Positions 43,652-53,223 of a stretch of DNA of 64,000 nt are shown here, in pieces. This stretch comes from CAZXNF01 sp050741255 (lineage in GTDB: Bacteria; Pseudomonadota; Gammaproteobacteria; Burkholderiales; SG8-41). Where the stretch lies: assembly GCA_050741255.1 (NCBI GenBank), contig JBOIEQ010000001.1:1-64000 (forward strand). Direction: 5' to 3'. The notes below the pieces were generated by a model. It was not told the origin of the DNA. It ran no database searches and saw nothing but the letters and a program-made list of their open reading frames with translations. Numbering within the stretch: the stretch's first letter is position 1; each line of letters opens with the position of its first letter. Position numbers and translations under genes: made by a program.

Positions 43652-45124
43652 TTACTTCTTGCCCGGCGCCAACTGCTCCCGCGCCTTTTTCTGCGCGACC
43701 TGCGCGTCCAGCAACAGCCGATACGAGACGTAGTATTTGTAGATGTTGCGCACGTAGGTCGTGGTCTCGATGCCGACCTTCTCGGCGGTGACGATCTCGA
43801 CGTTGTTGAACCACTTGTCCGGATCCAGGCCGCGCTTCGCGGCTTCCTTGCGCATCTGGGAAATGCGCCCCGGCCCGGCGTTGTAGGACGCGAAGGCGAA
43901 CAGCGAGCGGTTCGCCTCGCTGAATTTCGCGTCGGGAAAGTACCGGGTCATGAGCTGGTCCATGTACTTCGTGCCGGCGTGGATATTCGACTCCGTCGTC
44001 TTGATGTCGCCGACCTTAAGCTCCGCGCCGGTCGCGGGCATGACCTGCATGACGCCGATCGCGCCCACGTGACTCTTGGCGTTCTGGTCGAGCCCCGACT
44101 CCTGGAAGCCCTGCGCGGCCAGCATCAGCGGATCGAAGTTGTACTTGGCGCCATACTTCTCGAACAGTCCCAGCGTGTCCTGGAAGCGCTTCGCGTCGGC
44201 AGAACCGGTCGGGTCCTTCATCTGCTTCACGCGCTTGTGGTATTGCGCGAACCGGCTGGCGATGAGGTTCTGCTTCTTCACGAACTCGGTGTAGAAATCC
44301 TGCACCGCCGCTTCGAGCTTGACGCTGCCCTTGCGCATCGCCCAGCCCGTGTTTCCGCCCGCGCGCACGACGGCGCCCTCGTTGACCTTGATCCCGGGCA
44401 GCACCTGCGCCCACATTTTGGCCTTCCAGTCGTCGACGACGATGGTCTCCAGCAGCCCGGCATTCAGCATCTCCATCATGTCCTCGTCCTCGAGCGCATC
44501 GGGCACCAGGACAATCCTGATCTCCGGCTTGCCGGCCTTCTTGAGCCGCGCGCTCAGCGCGACGACGCTGTCGTGGTAGCTGGACGACTTGCGCACGTGG
44601 ACGGTCTTGCCGGCCAGGTCGTCCACGGTGTTGATCGCCGGGGACTTGGGGCCCGTCACCACAACTTCGGCCATGTCGCGCTGGTTCGGCGCCACCCAGA
44701 AGTCCACCAGCTTCCTGCGTTCCTCGGTGACCGTGAGGTTGCCGGCGGCGAGGTCGCCCCTGCCTTCGGCGACGTTCTTCAGCAATTGGTCGCGCGTGGT
44801 GGGAATGATGTAGATGGTGATCGGCCGCTTGCCCAGTTCCTTGGCGTACTTCTTGTTGAGATAGCGCTCGAAGTCGCGTACGAAATCGGCGGTGATGCCG
44901 CGCTCGCGCCCCTTTTCGGTGAAGTACAGCGAGCGGCTGTAGGGCACCAGCACCCGGATCATCCGGCGCTTGAGCATGCCGTCGAAATCGCCCTTCCACT
45001 CTCCGGCGGTGGTTGGGAGCGCGCGCACTTTCCGGCCCTCGTCGGGTTTCTCCGCCCCGAAGGCGTGGCTTGCGGCACACAGCAGCATGACGGCGGCGAC
45101 AATGCGGGCAGACAGTGTGAGCAT
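43652..45124 (-). CDS. MltF-like membrane-bound lytic transglycosylase
   Basis: 490 residues. A signal peptide precedes a type 3 solute-binding-like domain (RMIRVLVPYSRSLYF, GITADFVRDFERYLNKKY, DQLLKNVAEGRGDLAAGNLT) and a C-terminal SLT domain with catalytic Glu in AAQGFQESGLDQNAKS and the GAIGVMQVMPAT and AFASYNAGPGRI motifs. This two-domain order is that of MltF, which cuts the glycan strands of peptidoglycan and is tuned by its binding domain. It acts in the periplasm, probably anchored to a membrane. It is convergent with the Hfq-like gene. Confidence 0.9.
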   Translation of the reverse strand: MLTLSARIVAAVMLLCAASHAFGAEKPDEGRKVRALPTTAGEWKGDFDGMLKRRMIRVLVPYSRSLYFTEKGRERGITADFVRDFERYLNKKYAKELGKRPITIYIIPTTRDQLLKNVAEGRGDLAAGNLTVTEERRKLVDFWVAPNQRDMAEVVVTGPKSPAINTVDDLAGKTVHVRKSSSYHDSVVALSARLKKAGKPEIRIVLVPDALEDEDMMEMLNAGLLETIVVDDWKAKMWAQVLPGIKVNEGAVVRAGGNTGWAMRKGSVKLEAAVQDFYTEFVKKQNLIASRFAQYHKRVKQMKDPTGSADAKRFQDTLGLFEKYGAKYNFDPLMLAAQGFQESGLDQNAKSHVGAIGVMQVMPATGAELKVGDIKTTESNIHAGTKYMDQLMTRYFPDAKFSEANRSLFAFASYNAGPGRISQMRKEAAKRGLDPDKWFNNVEIVTAEKVGIETTTYVRNIYKYYVSYRLLLDAQVAQKKAREQLAPGKK

Positions 45125-45280
45125 GGCCGGTTCCTCCGAGTGAGACTGCGCCGACTCCGTACGGCTGCGGAGGCGGCAGTTGGCGCAGGCATTTTACCCA
45201 GCATCGTTACCGGCATGACCCTGATTTTCATCCTGCAGGCATGACCAGGCCGCCGGCTGGCACTCTGCGATAATTTGGGC

Positions 45281-46474
45281 ATGACCGACAACACCACCCC
45301 CCTGTTCCCGCGCGAGGCCGCCCCCGGCCTGGTGCTGATGGCCGCCACCGCCCTCGCGATGCTGTGCAGCAACTCGGGTCTGGCGATCTGGTACGAGGGC
45401 GTGCTCGACCTGCCCATCGAGATCCGGATCGGTGCGTTCCGCATCGCCAAGCCTTTGTTGCTGTGGGTGAACGACGGACTGATGGCGGTCTTTTTCTTCC
45501 TGGTCGGACTGGAACTCAAGCGCGAGATCCTCGAAGGCGAACTCTCCTCGCCGGCGCAGCTGATGCTGCCGGCGGTGGCGGCGCTGGGCGGCATGGCCGT
45601 GCCGGCGGCGATCTACGCCGCGCTGAACCACGCCGATCCGGTGGCGCTCAACGGGTGGGCCATCCCGGCCGCGACGGACATCGCGTTCGCGCTGGGCGTC
45701 CTGATCCTGCTGGGCAACCGCGTGCCGGTGAGCCTGAAAGTCTTCCTGACGGCGGTGGCGATCGTCGATGACCTGGGCGCGGTGGTCATCATCGCCCTGT
45801 TCTATACGGACGGCCTGTCGGCCACGATGCTGGCGGCCGCCGCGGTCGGTGTGGCCGTGCTCGTCACACTCAACCTGGCCGGCGTGCGCAAGCTGGCCCC
45901 CTACGCGCTGGTCGGCGTGGCGGTCTGGGTCTGCCTGCTGAAGTCCGGCGTGCATGCCACGCTGGCGGGAGTGATCGCCGCACTCTGCGTGCCGATGGGT
46001 GGACGCGGCGGCGACGACCGTCACTCGCCGTTGAAATCGGCCGAGCACGCCCTGCACGGCTGGGTGGCCTACGGCGTGATCCCGGTCTTCGCCTTCGCCA
46101 ACGCCGGTGTGAGCCTGTACGGATTGACGCTGGCCACCTTCGGCCATTCCGTGCCGCTCGGCATCGCAATGGGGCTGTTCGCCGGCAAAGTGATCGGCAT
46201 TTTCGGTGCGTGCGCGCTCGCCATCCGCCTGTTCGGCGCCGCCCTGCCCGGCGGAGCCTCCTGGCTGCAGTTGCTGGGGATATCAACGCTCGGCGGCATT
46301 GGCTTCACGATGAGCCTGTTCATCGGCTCGCTCGCCTTCGAGAACGCCGCCGCGGAATACATGAAGCTGGTCAAGCTGGGCGTGCTGGCGGGTTCCTGCG
46401 TCTCGGCCGTCGTCGGCGTGGGCATCCTGCTCGCCGCGGCGCGCAACCCTGGCCGCGCCCGGACCACCGGTTGA
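45281..46474 (+). CDS. nhaA: Na+/H+ antiporter NhaA
   Basis: 397 residues, as in E. coli. The ion-binding residues Asp133 (ATDIAFALGV) and Asp163/Asp164 (IVDDLGAVVI) fall at exactly the E. coli positions. About 12 membrane segments exchange sodium for protons across the inner membrane. ATG 45281 was chosen; an earlier TTG is in frame. The gene stops 2 nt before the stop of the convergent flavoprotein. Confidence 0.96.
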   Translation: MTDNTTPLFPREAAPGLVLMAATALAMLCSNSGLAIWYEGVLDLPIEIRIGAFRIAKPLLLWVNDGLMAVFFFLVGLELKREILEGELSSPAQLMLPAVAALGGMAVPAAIYAALNHADPVALNGWAIPAATDIAFALGVLILLGNRVPVSLKVFLTAVAIVDDLGAVVIIALFYTDGLSATMLAAAAVGVAVLVTLNLAGVRKLAPYALVGVAVWVCLLKSGVHATLAGVIAALCVPMGGRGGDDRHSPLKSAEHALHGWVAYGVIPVFAFANAGVSLYGLTLATFGHSVPLGIAMGLFAGKVIGIFGACALAIRLFGAALPGGASWLQLLGISTLGGIGFTMSLFIGSLAFENAAAEYMKLVKLGVLAGSCVSAVVGVGILLAAARNPGRARTTG

Positions 46475-46475
46475 A

Positions 46476-47711
46476 TCAAAACCGGTCGGGCCGATAGGGC
46501 GCGATGTCGATATTGGTCGGCCGGCCGCCGATGATCTCGGCGACGAGGCCCGCGGTCGGCGCCGCGCTGCACAGCCCGACGTGGCCGTGGCCGAACGCGT
46601 AGACGACGTTTTTGAATTTCGTCGCGCGGCCGATGACCGGCAGCGAATCCGGCATGCAGGGCCGGTGCCCCATCCACTTCGACACGTGCTGCGCGGACAG
46701 TTCGGGAATGATTTTTTCCACCTGCGCCTGCAGCACGTCCGCGCGCGCGTAGTTCGGCGGCGGCTCGAGGCCGGCCAGTTCGACGGAGCCGGCGACCCGC
46801 AGCCCCATCTCCATCGGCGTGACGAAGAACTTGCGTTCGGCAACGCTGATCGGGCGCGTCAGCGTGACCGTCGGCGCTTCGAACGTCGCGTGATAGCCGC
46901 GCTGCGTCTCCAGCGGCAGCTTGTCGCCCAGCTTGCGCGTGAATTCGTTCGAGTGGGCACCCGCGCAGATAACCAGCGTTTCGACCGGCAGGCGGCCCTG
47001 ATCGGTGAGCAGCGCCGTGGGCCCGTCCGCGCCGGTTTCGATGTCGAGCACCTTCTGCTGCAGGAGCCGACCGCCGTCGCGCTGGAACTGCGCGGCGAGC
47101 GCCTGCGTGAGCCGCAGCGGGTTGCGCACGTGCCCCTGCTCCGGCAGGAAGTAGCCCTTGATGTAGAGGTCGCGCAGGTTGGGTTCCATGCGCCGGATGT
47201 CTTCGCGGGACAATGGTTCGCAGACGACGCCGTGGTCGCGCCGCAACTGCATGCCCAGCGCGTCGGCCTGATAGCCCGCTTCCGTTTCATACAGGATCAG
47301 GTAGCCGTCCTGGCGCACCAGGTCCTGCACCCCCGCCCATTGCGCGAGCGGCCGCCAGGTATCGAGCGTCTGCTTGAGCAGCGGGCGCAGCGACGCGGCG
47401 ATCTTCTGCACCCGCGAAAGTTCGGACGCGGCAATGAAGCGCGCGAGCCACGGCAGGAGTTTCGGCAGGCAGGTCCAGTCGATGGCGAGCGGCCCCATCG
47501 GGTCCATCAGGTAGCCGGGCACCTTCTTCAGGATGCCGGGCATGGCCACCGGCACGATCGACCCGGGGGACAGGATGCCCGTGTTGCCGAACGAGCAGTA
47601 TTCGCCCGGCGGGCGCATGTCCACGACGGTCACGTCGTGGCCTTCGCGCCGAAGCGTGCTGGCCGTGGCCATGCCGACGACGCCGGCGCCGATGATGGTG
47701 ATGCGCTGCAT
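46476..47711 (-). CDS. D-amino-acid dehydrogenase (DadA)-like flavoprotein
   Basis: 411 residues. The FAD motif IIGAGVVGMATASTLRREG and SFGNTGILSPGSIVPVAMPG are the DadA family signature; the C-terminal RPCMPDSLPVIG and GHGHVGLCSAAPTAGLVAE hold the second flavin contacts. It oxidises D-amino acids to keto acids at the inner membrane, feeding the respiratory chain. No alanine racemase or other dad gene is adjacent. A consensus -10 TATAAT lies upstream. Confidence 0.87.
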   Translation of the reverse strand: MQRITIIGAGVVGMATASTLRREGHDVTVVDMRPPGEYCSFGNTGILSPGSIVPVAMPGILKKVPGYLMDPMGPLAIDWTCLPKLLPWLARFIAASELSRVQKIAASLRPLLKQTLDTWRPLAQWAGVQDLVRQDGYLILYETEAGYQADALGMQLRRDHGVVCEPLSREDIRRMEPNLRDLYIKGYFLPEQGHVRNPLRLTQALAAQFQRDGGRLLQQKVLDIETGADGPTALLTDQGRLPVETLVICAGAHSNEFTRKLGDKLPLETQRGYHATFEAPTVTLTRPISVAERKFFVTPMEMGLRVAGSVELAGLEPPPNYARADVLQAQVEKIIPELSAQHVSKWMGHRPCMPDSLPVIGRATKFKNVVYAFGHGHVGLCSAAPTAGLVAEIIGGRPTNIDIAPYRPDRF

Positions 47712-47738
47712 GGGGAAATTCCGGAAGAGGTTCGGCCG

Positions 47739-47744
47739 ATTATA
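47739..47744 (-). promoter_or_regulatory. -10 element for the DadA-like gene
   Basis: A consensus TATAAT (47744-47739) lies 28 nt before the ATG at 47711. No clear -35 is seen, so the gene may need an activator. Confidence 0.55.
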
Positions 47745-47803
47745 ACGAGGCCGTTTGGCCCGCCCTGCGCTGCAATGCTAAAATGCCCGCGCTGAATCCG
47801 GAT

Positions 47804-47878
47804 GGGCGGTTAACTCAGCGGTAGAGTGCCACCTTCACACGGTGGAAGCCACTGGTTCGATCCCAGTACCGCCCACCA
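47804..47878 (+). tRNA. tRNA-Val (anticodon CAC)
   Basis: 75 nt including encoded CCA. The acceptor GGGCGGT pairs with ACCGCCC; the anticodon loop TTCACAC gives CAC; the T arm is ACTGGTTCGATCCCAGT. A -10-like TAAAAT lies at 47779-47784. Together with the TAC isoacceptor at 62952 it reads valine codons GUN ending in G and A. Confidence 0.96.
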
Positions 47879-47910
47879 TCCCCTCCACGCCCCTCGCGGC
47901 CAGTGGCGCC

Positions 47911-48747
47911 ATGGCTGAAGAATACGAATACGTCCCGCTGATCGCGCCACCGGCCGCCGTCGATGAACCCTGCCTGTGGTTCGCCTTCAAGGGCGCGGAA
48001 CTGCTGATCGAAACGGGCGAGGACGGCCCCGGCATCCTGCAGTGCCGGTCGCTCGAAGAATTTGCGCTGAAGCCGGTCCGCACGCAGTACCTGGGAACAC
48101 TCGGCGGTCGCCATTGCTACGCAACGGAACTGCCGGAGGACGCAAGCGCACCCGAGGGCCGCACCTTTTCCGGCCTTCGCCCCCTGTTCGGGACATTGGA
48201 CGACACCTTGGTGGCGCTTGCCGGACGCGCCTTCCAGATCAAGGAATGGGACCGCAACCACCAGTTCTGCGGCCGCTGCGGCACGCCGACCGAGCAGCGG
48301 ATGGACGAACGCTCACGCGCCTGCCCCGCCTGCCGCCACCGCAGCTATCCGCCGGTATCGCCCGCGGTGATGATGCTGATCACCGATGGTCAGCGCCTTC
48401 TGCTGGCGCGCAAACCGGAATGGCCGGATCATCGCTACAGCGCGCTCGCCGGCTTCGTCGAGCCCGGCGAATCGCTGGAAGACACCGTGCGGCGCGAGGC
48501 CATGGAGGAAGTCGGCGTGAAAGTGGGCGCGCTGCGCTATTTCGGCAGTCAGCCGTGGCCCTTCCCGCATTCGCTGATGGTGGCCTTTGTCGGCGAATAC
48601 GCCGGTGGCGAGATCACGCCGGATGGCGTGGAAATCGCGGAGGCCCGGTGGTTCGAACCGGACGAGTTGCCGCGGCTGCCGCCGAGCATCTCGATTTCCC
48701 GCAAGCTGATCGATGCGACGGCGCGGGAGCTGCTGGCGGGACGGTAA
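47911..48747 (+). CDS. nudC: NADH pyrophosphatase / NAD-capped RNA decapping enzyme NudC
   Basis: 278 residues. The zinc ribbon FCGRCGTP with SRACPACRHR leads into the Nudix box GFVEPGESLEDTVRREAMEEVG, and the NudC-specific SQPWPFPHS segment follows. It cleaves NADH and removes NAD caps from RNA in the cytosol. ATG 47911 was chosen because the upstream in-frame codons fall inside tRNA-Val, which ends 33 nt earlier. It may be transcribed from the tRNA promoter. Confidence 0.95.
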   Translation: MAEEYEYVPLIAPPAAVDEPCLWFAFKGAELLIETGEDGPGILQCRSLEEFALKPVRTQYLGTLGGRHCYATELPEDASAPEGRTFSGLRPLFGTLDDTLVALAGRAFQIKEWDRNHQFCGRCGTPTEQRMDERSRACPACRHRSYPPVSPAVMMLITDGQRLLLARKPEWPDHRYSALAGFVEPGESLEDTVRREAMEEVGVKVGALRYFGSQPWPFPHSLMVAFVGEYAGGEITPDGVEIAEARWFEPDELPRLPPSISISRKLIDATARELLAGR

Positions 48748-48763
48748 TTCTTGAAGCGGTTTC

Positions 48764-48829
48764 GCCGCCAAGACGCCGAGTGACTTCCCGTTTTGTTGCT
48801 TTTCCTTGGCGTCTTGGCGTCTTGGCGGC
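48764..48829. repeat. Inverted repeat with GCCAAGAC octamers
   Basis: GCCGCCAAGACGCC (48764-48777) is mirrored by GGCGTCTTGGCGGC (48816-48829), a perfect 14-bp stem. The right side carries an additional GGCGTCTT unit (48808-48815), giving tandem octamers. It separates the convergent nudC and dnaQ genes, and probably serves as a terminator for one or both. Confidence 0.75.
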
Positions 48830-48838
48830 AAATACGCT

Positions 48839-49540
48839 TTAGGCTTTTTCCAGCTTCAGCCACACGCACTTGCCCTTGCTCGCCTTGTCGAGCTCGGCCA
48901 GGTATTGCGCGTGCGCCGCGAGTTCTTCCGCATCGGCCGCCAGCGCCAGCACTTCCGCCATGCCGCCCGCCACTGCCGCGAGCCCGTCCGCCGCGGTGGG
49001 CGCCACGTCCATGATCAGGCTGTTCTGGCCGCGCGTCATCGCCAGGTAGACCTCGGCGAGCAGCTCGGCGTCGAGCAGCGCCCCGTGGAGCGTCCGCGAC
49101 GAATGGTCGATCTGGTAGCGCTCGCACAGCGCGTCGAGCGAGTTGCGCTTGCCGGGATGCAGATCGCGCGCCATGCGCAGCGTGTCGATCACGACCGGGC
49201 AATGGTGCGCGAGCGGTTTGCGCTTCAACAGCGCGAACTCGCGGTCGAGGAAGCCCACGTCGAAGGGCGCGTTGTGGATGATGAGCTCGGCGCCCGTGAT
49301 GAAGGCCAGCAGTTCGTCCGCGATGTCCTTGAACTTCGGCTTGTCGGCGAGCATCTCGTCGGTCAGCCCGTGCACCTGCTGCGCGCCGGCGTCGATCGCC
49401 CGCTCCGGATTGACGTAGCGCTGGAAGGTGTTGCCCGTCAGCCGGCGGTCGGCGAGTTCCAGCGCGGCGACCTCGATCACGCGGTGGCCGAGCGCCGGAT
49501 CGAGGCCGGTGGTTTCGGTGTCGAGAATGATCTGCCGCAT
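48839..49540 (-). CDS. dnaQ: DNA polymerase III epsilon subunit (3'-5' proofreading exonuclease)
   Basis: 233 residues. ExoI motif with Asp7 and Glu9 (IILDTETTGLDP), ExoII (HNAPFDVGFLDREF) and ExoIII (HGALLDAELLAEVYL) are intact. It removes misincorporated bases within the replicase core. ATG 49540 is the conserved start. The gene follows rnhA, in the order rnhA-dnaQ seen in many proteobacteria, but here a heptamer repeat lies in the 54 nt between them. Confidence 0.95.
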   Translation of the reverse strand: MRQIILDTETTGLDPALGHRVIEVAALELADRRLTGNTFQRYVNPERAIDAGAQQVHGLTDEMLADKPKFKDIADELLAFITGAELIIHNAPFDVGFLDREFALLKRKPLAHHCPVVIDTLRMARDLHPGKRNSLDALCERYQIDHSSRTLHGALLDAELLAEVYLAMTRGQNSLIMDVAPTAADGLAAVAGGMAEVLALAADAEELAAHAQYLAELDKASKGKCVWLKLEKA

Positions 49541-49546
49541 TTTTCC

Positions 49547-49626
49547 GTGAGGGGAGAGGGGTGAGGAGTGAGGGGGGAACCCCGCACTCCGCATTTACCC
49601 CTCTCCCCTCACCCCTTTCCCCTCAC
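49547..49626. repeat. Heptamer inverted-repeat element (GTGAGGN units)
   Basis: Left arm 49547-49576 (GTGAGGG, GAGAGGG, GTGAGGA, GTGAGGG) and right arm 49597-49626 (complementary units ending CCCCTCAC). About 20 nt separate the arms. The right arm forms the last codons and stop of rnhA; the left arm lies just before dnaQ. Confidence 0.8.
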
Positions 49627-50065
49627 TGGCCATCAAGGCCACGCCACGATTGGCCAATTCATCCGCCCGCTCGTTTTCGGGGTGTCCGTCGTGCCCCCGG
49701 ACCCACAGCCATTCCACGCTGTGCTGCGCGGCGAGTTCGTCGAGCCGCCGCCACAGGTCCTCGTTCTTGACCGGCTTCTTGTCGGCGGTCTTCCAGCCGC
49801 GGCGCTTCCAGGCGTGGATCCACTCGCTGATGCCGAGTTGGACGTACTGCGAGTCGGTGTAGAGCCGCACCTGCGAGCGCGCCGTCAGCGCCGTCAGCGC
49901 CTCGATCACGGCGGTCAGCTCCATGCGGTTGTTCGTGGTGTGCGCTTCGCCGCCGAACAATTCGCGCTCGCGCGCGCCGCACCTCAGCAGCACGCCCCAA
50001 CCGCCGATACCCGGGTTCCCCTTGCAGGCCCCGTCGGTATAGGCCTCCACGAGCGGCTCGCTCAT
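49595..50065 (-). CDS. rnhA: Ribonuclease HI
   Basis: 156 residues. The four catalytic acids are at Asp11 ([11 protein letters not shown]), Glu49 ([11 protein letters not shown]), Asp71 (LYTDSQYV) and Asp135 (NERADELAN). It cuts the RNA strand of RNA-DNA hybrids. The last residues ([10 protein letters not shown]) are encoded by the right arm of the heptamer repeat, so the element has replaced the original C-terminus. The start overlaps the methyltransferase stop by ATGA. Confidence 0.96.
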   Translation of the reverse strand: MSEPLVEAYTDGACKGNPGIGGWGVLLRCGARERELFGGEAHTTNNRMELTAVIEALTALTARSQVRLYTDSQYVQLGISEWIHAWKRRGWKTADKKPVKNEDLWRRLDELAAQHSVEWLWVRGHDGHPENERADELANRGVALMASEGKGVRGEG

Positions 50066-50850
50066 GCGCTGCGGTCGCTTTCGCGTGCCACCATCGGCTC
50101 ACGGACTTTTTCCGGCACCGGCGCCGCGAGCGGTTTCTTGGCAGCCACGCGGTCGCTCCACTGCGGCATGATGAGCCGCAGCCCGCGCACGCGCTTGACC
50201 GCCTGCAGGAAATAAACGCCGCCGGCGATCGGCCACCAGCGGTCGCCCGCGGATTCCATGAACGCGAAGCGATCGCGCCACCGGTCCTCGCGGGAAGGCG
50301 GCGCATAGCAGGCCATCTGGCCGGCCACGATTTCCAGCCCGAGCAGCGCGAGCCAGTCCTTGATGCGCGGCAGATTGATGAAACGGCCGTTCCACGGTGC
50401 CTGCGTACGGCCGCCGAATGCGCGGCGCAGGCCCCACAGGCTCCACGGATTGAATGCAGCGATCACGACGTGCCCTTCCGGCATCAGCGCGCGTGCGACC
50501 TCGCGCAGGATCTGGTGCGGATGCGGGTCGAATTCAAGCACGTGCGGCAGCAGGATGAGGTCGGCGCTGGCGGTCGCGAGCGGGAGTTCGCGCGCATCTG
50601 CGCGCACCTGCACGCCGGGTTCGACTCCCAGGGTGCAGCGATGGGAAATCCGGCTGGCGCGCAGGTAATCGAGACGCGGCAGTCCCACCTGGATCGCGTT
50701 GTAGCCAAAGACATCGGCCACCGCGCGGTCGAAATAGTCCTGTTCGCGCGCCTGGACGTAATGCCCGAGCGGCGTCTCGAACCACTCGCTGAGCGTGGCG
50801 GCGGCGGGCACGGGGGGCACCGGCGTCGCGGCGGGCGCATCGATTGACAT
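50062..50850 (-). CDS. Class I SAM-dependent methyltransferase
   Basis: 262 residues. The acidic loop and post-I region are in [20 protein letters not shown] with [23 protein letters not shown] after it; the GxGxG glycines of motif I are poorly kept. The ending [19 protein letters not shown] is basic. In betaproteobacteria a gene of this kind stands between gloB and rnhA, as here; the substrate is unknown. It is divergent from gloB, 72 nt apart. Confidence 0.8.
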   Translation of the reverse strand: MSIDAPAATPVPPVPAAATLSEWFETPLGHYVQAREQDYFDRAVADVFGYNAIQVGLPRLDYLRASRISHRCTLGVEPGVQVRADARELPLATASADLILLPHVLEFDPHPHQILREVARALMPEGHVVIAAFNPWSLWGLRRAFGGRTQAPWNGRFINLPRIKDWLALLGLEIVAGQMACYAPPSREDRWRDRFAFMESAGDRWWPIAGGVYFLQAVKRVRGLRLIMPQWSDRVAAKKPLAAPVPEKVREPMVARESDRSA

Positions 50851-50922
50851 GCGGCGAGTTTAATTCAAAGATACCCGCGACGGCACCGTTGCCTCCGCAT
50901 TCCGACTCCTGAATCCTGCCCT

Positions 50923-51699
50923 ATGCTTTCCGTCATCCCCGTTCCCGCCTTCACCGACAACTACATCTGGGTCATCCACGACGGCAAGCAGGCGGCCGTC
51001 GTCGATCCCGGCGAAGCACGCCCGGCACTCGAGTTTCTCGCGCGTGAAAAACTCAAGCTCTCGGCCGTCCTGCTCACGCATCACCACCCCGACCACATCG
51101 GCGGGCTGGCGGAACTGCTGGCGCACGCGCCGTCCGCGGCGCCGGTATCCGTGTTCGCACCGCACGACGAGCGCATCGCCCAGGTCACGCACCGGATGCG
51201 CGAGGGCGAGCGGGCGACGCTGCCTGCGCTCGGCGTCACGCTGGAGGTGCTGGAGGTTCCCGCCCACACCCGCACGCACATCGCCTTTCACGGCGCGGGC
51301 ATGCTGTTTTGCGGCGACACCCTGTTCGCGTGCGGCTGCGGGCGGCTGTTCGAAGGCACGCCCGCGCAGATGCATGCGGCCCTGACCAAACTCGCGGCCC
51401 TGCCGGGCGACACCCGGGTCTACTGCGGGCACGAATACACGCTGGCGAACATCACGTTCGCACGGGCGGCGGAACCGGACAACCAGGACCTCCCGGCGCT
51501 GGAGGCGCGCTGCAAGGCTCTGCGCGCCAAGAACCAGCCGACCCTGCCGTCCACCATCGCCCAGGAACGGGCCATGAACCCCTTTGTGCGGGTGACCGCG
51601 CCCGGCGTCGTGGCCTCGGCCAGCCGCCAGTCTGGCCGGCCGCTGACCGATCCGGTGGCCGTACTTGGGGCCATCCGCGAATGGAAAAACAACTTCTGA
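50923..51699 (+). CDS. gloB: Hydroxyacylglutathione hydrolase (glyoxalase II)
   Basis: 258 residues. The metal motif THHHPDHIGG has His53, His55, Asp57 and His58; FCGDTLFACGCGRLFEG and YCGHEYTLANITFA supply the remaining ligands and glutathione contacts. It hydrolyses S-lactoylglutathione in methylglyoxal detoxification. The length and the C-terminal RxxKNxQPTLPST are as in the family. Confidence 0.96.
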   Translation: MLSVIPVPAFTDNYIWVIHDGKQAAVVDPGEARPALEFLAREKLKLSAVLLTHHHPDHIGGLAELLAHAPSAAPVSVFAPHDERIAQVTHRMREGERATLPALGVTLEVLEVPAHTRTHIAFHGAGMLFCGDTLFACGCGRLFEGTPAQMHAALTKLAALPGDTRVYCGHEYTLANITFARAAEPDNQDLPALEARCKALRAKNQPTLPSTIAQERAMNPFVRVTAPGVVASASRQSGRPLTDPVAVLGAIREWKNNF

Positions 51700-51801
51700 T
51701 CGCAGACGCAGACCACATCCTTCCCGATTGATTTTGTTCGGTTTTTTCTCTTGACCCTGGCATGGTCGCGGGTTAGCATGCCCACGTTTTTTGTCCAGAC
51801 C

Positions 51802-53193
51802 ATGCCGACACCGACTGCCCTTCTCCGTACCATCCTTGCCGCCCTGACCTTCGGCAGCGCGCTCGCGCTGAGCCCGCTGGCCAGCGCTCAGGCAGTGGAT
51901 GACGAGATAGAGGCTGCCCTGCCGGCCGATGCCCAGCCCCAGACCCCGCCGGCCATCCCGGCCGTGGCAGCACCTGCCGGCGATCCGCCGGCCGCGGCGG
52001 AAGTGGTGGCGCCTAAAAGCCTGTGGACCCGCGTCCGCGCCGGCTTCCGCATCGATGACATCGAAACACCGTTGGTGCAGTCGCAGGAAGAGTGGTTAGC
52101 GGCCCGCCCGGAATACCTCCGCCGGGTCGTCGAGCGCAGCCGCCGCTACCTCTACTTCATCGTCCAATCGATCGAGAGCCGGGGCATGCCGACGGAGATC
52201 GCGTTGCTGCCGATCATCGAAAGCGCTTACAACCCGGTCGCTTATTCCCGCGCCCACGCCTCCGGCATCTGGCAGTTCATCCCGTCCACCGGCAAGCACT
52301 ACGGCCTGAGCCAGGATTTCTGGTACGACGGTCGCCGCGACGTGCTCGCCGCTACCGACGCCGCACTCGATTACCTGGAAAAACTCTATGCGCAGTTCGG
52401 CAGTTGGGAACTGGCGCTGGCCGCCTACAACTGGGGCGAGGGCGCCGTCGAGCGGGCCATCGCGAAGAACACGGCCAAGGGGCTGCCGACGAATTACCTG
52501 AGCCTCACCATGCCGAACGAGACGCGCTGGTACGTGCCCAAGCTGCAGGCCGTGAAAAACATTATCGCCAATCCTGAGCGCTACGGCCTCACGCTGCCCG
52601 AAGTCGCCAACGAGCCTTACTTCGCGGTGGTGACGACGACGCGGCCGATGGACGTGAAGCTCGCCGCCAAGCTTGCCGAAGTGCCGATGGAAGAGTTTCT
52701 GTCGCTGAACGCCGGCCACATGCGGCCGGTGATCCGGGCGAACGGCAGTCAGTCATTGCTGGTGCCGGTGGACAAGGTCGACCGCTTCCAGGCGAACCTC
52801 GCGAGCCACGACCAGCCCTTCCTGTCGTGGCAGGTGCATACCGTGCAAAAGGGCGAGCAGCCCGACGGCATCGCCAGGCGCTACGGGACGTCGCTGTCGG
52901 CGCTGAAGGAAATCAACGGCAACCGCAAGTTCACGCCGGGCGCCGCCGTGCTGGTGCCCGCCAGGGCCGGTGCAACGGCGTCGCATCTGCCCGATCTGCC
53001 GGCCCTGCCGGTGGCGAAGATGGCGAAGGCTCCGCCCCCGCGCAAAGGCACCAAGCTCGCGCAGGCCGGCAAGGGGCGCACCGTGAAGGTTGCCGGCACT
53101 CCGGCGACACGCAAAACCGCCAAGCCCGCCGCCGTCCGCGGCAAACCCGCGCCCCAGAAGAAGATCGTCGTCGCCGACAGCGCGAAACGTTAA
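51802..53193 (+). CDS. mltD: Membrane-bound lytic transglycosylase D with LysM domain
   Basis: 463 residues. The signal peptide (MPTPTALLRTILAALTFGSA) is followed by a Pro/Ala-rich linker, an SLT domain with catalytic Glu in LLPIIESAYNPVAYS and ASGIWQFIPSTGKHYGL, then one LysM repeat (WQVHTVQKGEQPDGIARRYG) that binds peptidoglycan. The last 60 residues are a Lys/Pro/Ala-rich basic tail. ATG 51802 was preferred to 51778 because it gives a clean signal peptide. MltD usually carries two or more LysM repeats; only one is complete here. Confidence 0.9.
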   Translation: MPTPTALLRTILAALTFGSALALSPLASAQAVDDEIEAALPADAQPQTPPAIPAVAAPAGDPPAAAEVVAPKSLWTRVRAGFRIDDIETPLVQSQEEWLAARPEYLRRVVERSRRYLYFIVQSIESRGMPTEIALLPIIESAYNPVAYSRAHASGIWQFIPSTGKHYGLSQDFWYDGRRDVLAATDAALDYLEKLYAQFGSWELALAAYNWGEGAVERAIAKNTAKGLPTNYLSLTMPNETRWYVPKLQAVKNIIANPERYGLTLPEVANEPYFAVVTTTRPMDVKLAAKLAEVPMEEFLSLNAGHMRPVIRANGSQSLLVPVDKVDRFQANLASHDQPFLSWQVHTVQKGEQPDGIARRYGTSLSALKEINGNRKFTPGAAVLVPARAGATASHLPDLPALPVAKMAKAPPPRKGTKLAQAGKGRTVKVAGTPATRKTAKPAAVRGKPAPQKKIVVADSAKR

Positions 53194-53223
53194 CGACGTG
53201 CCGCGGCCCTCGCGGTCCCCCGC

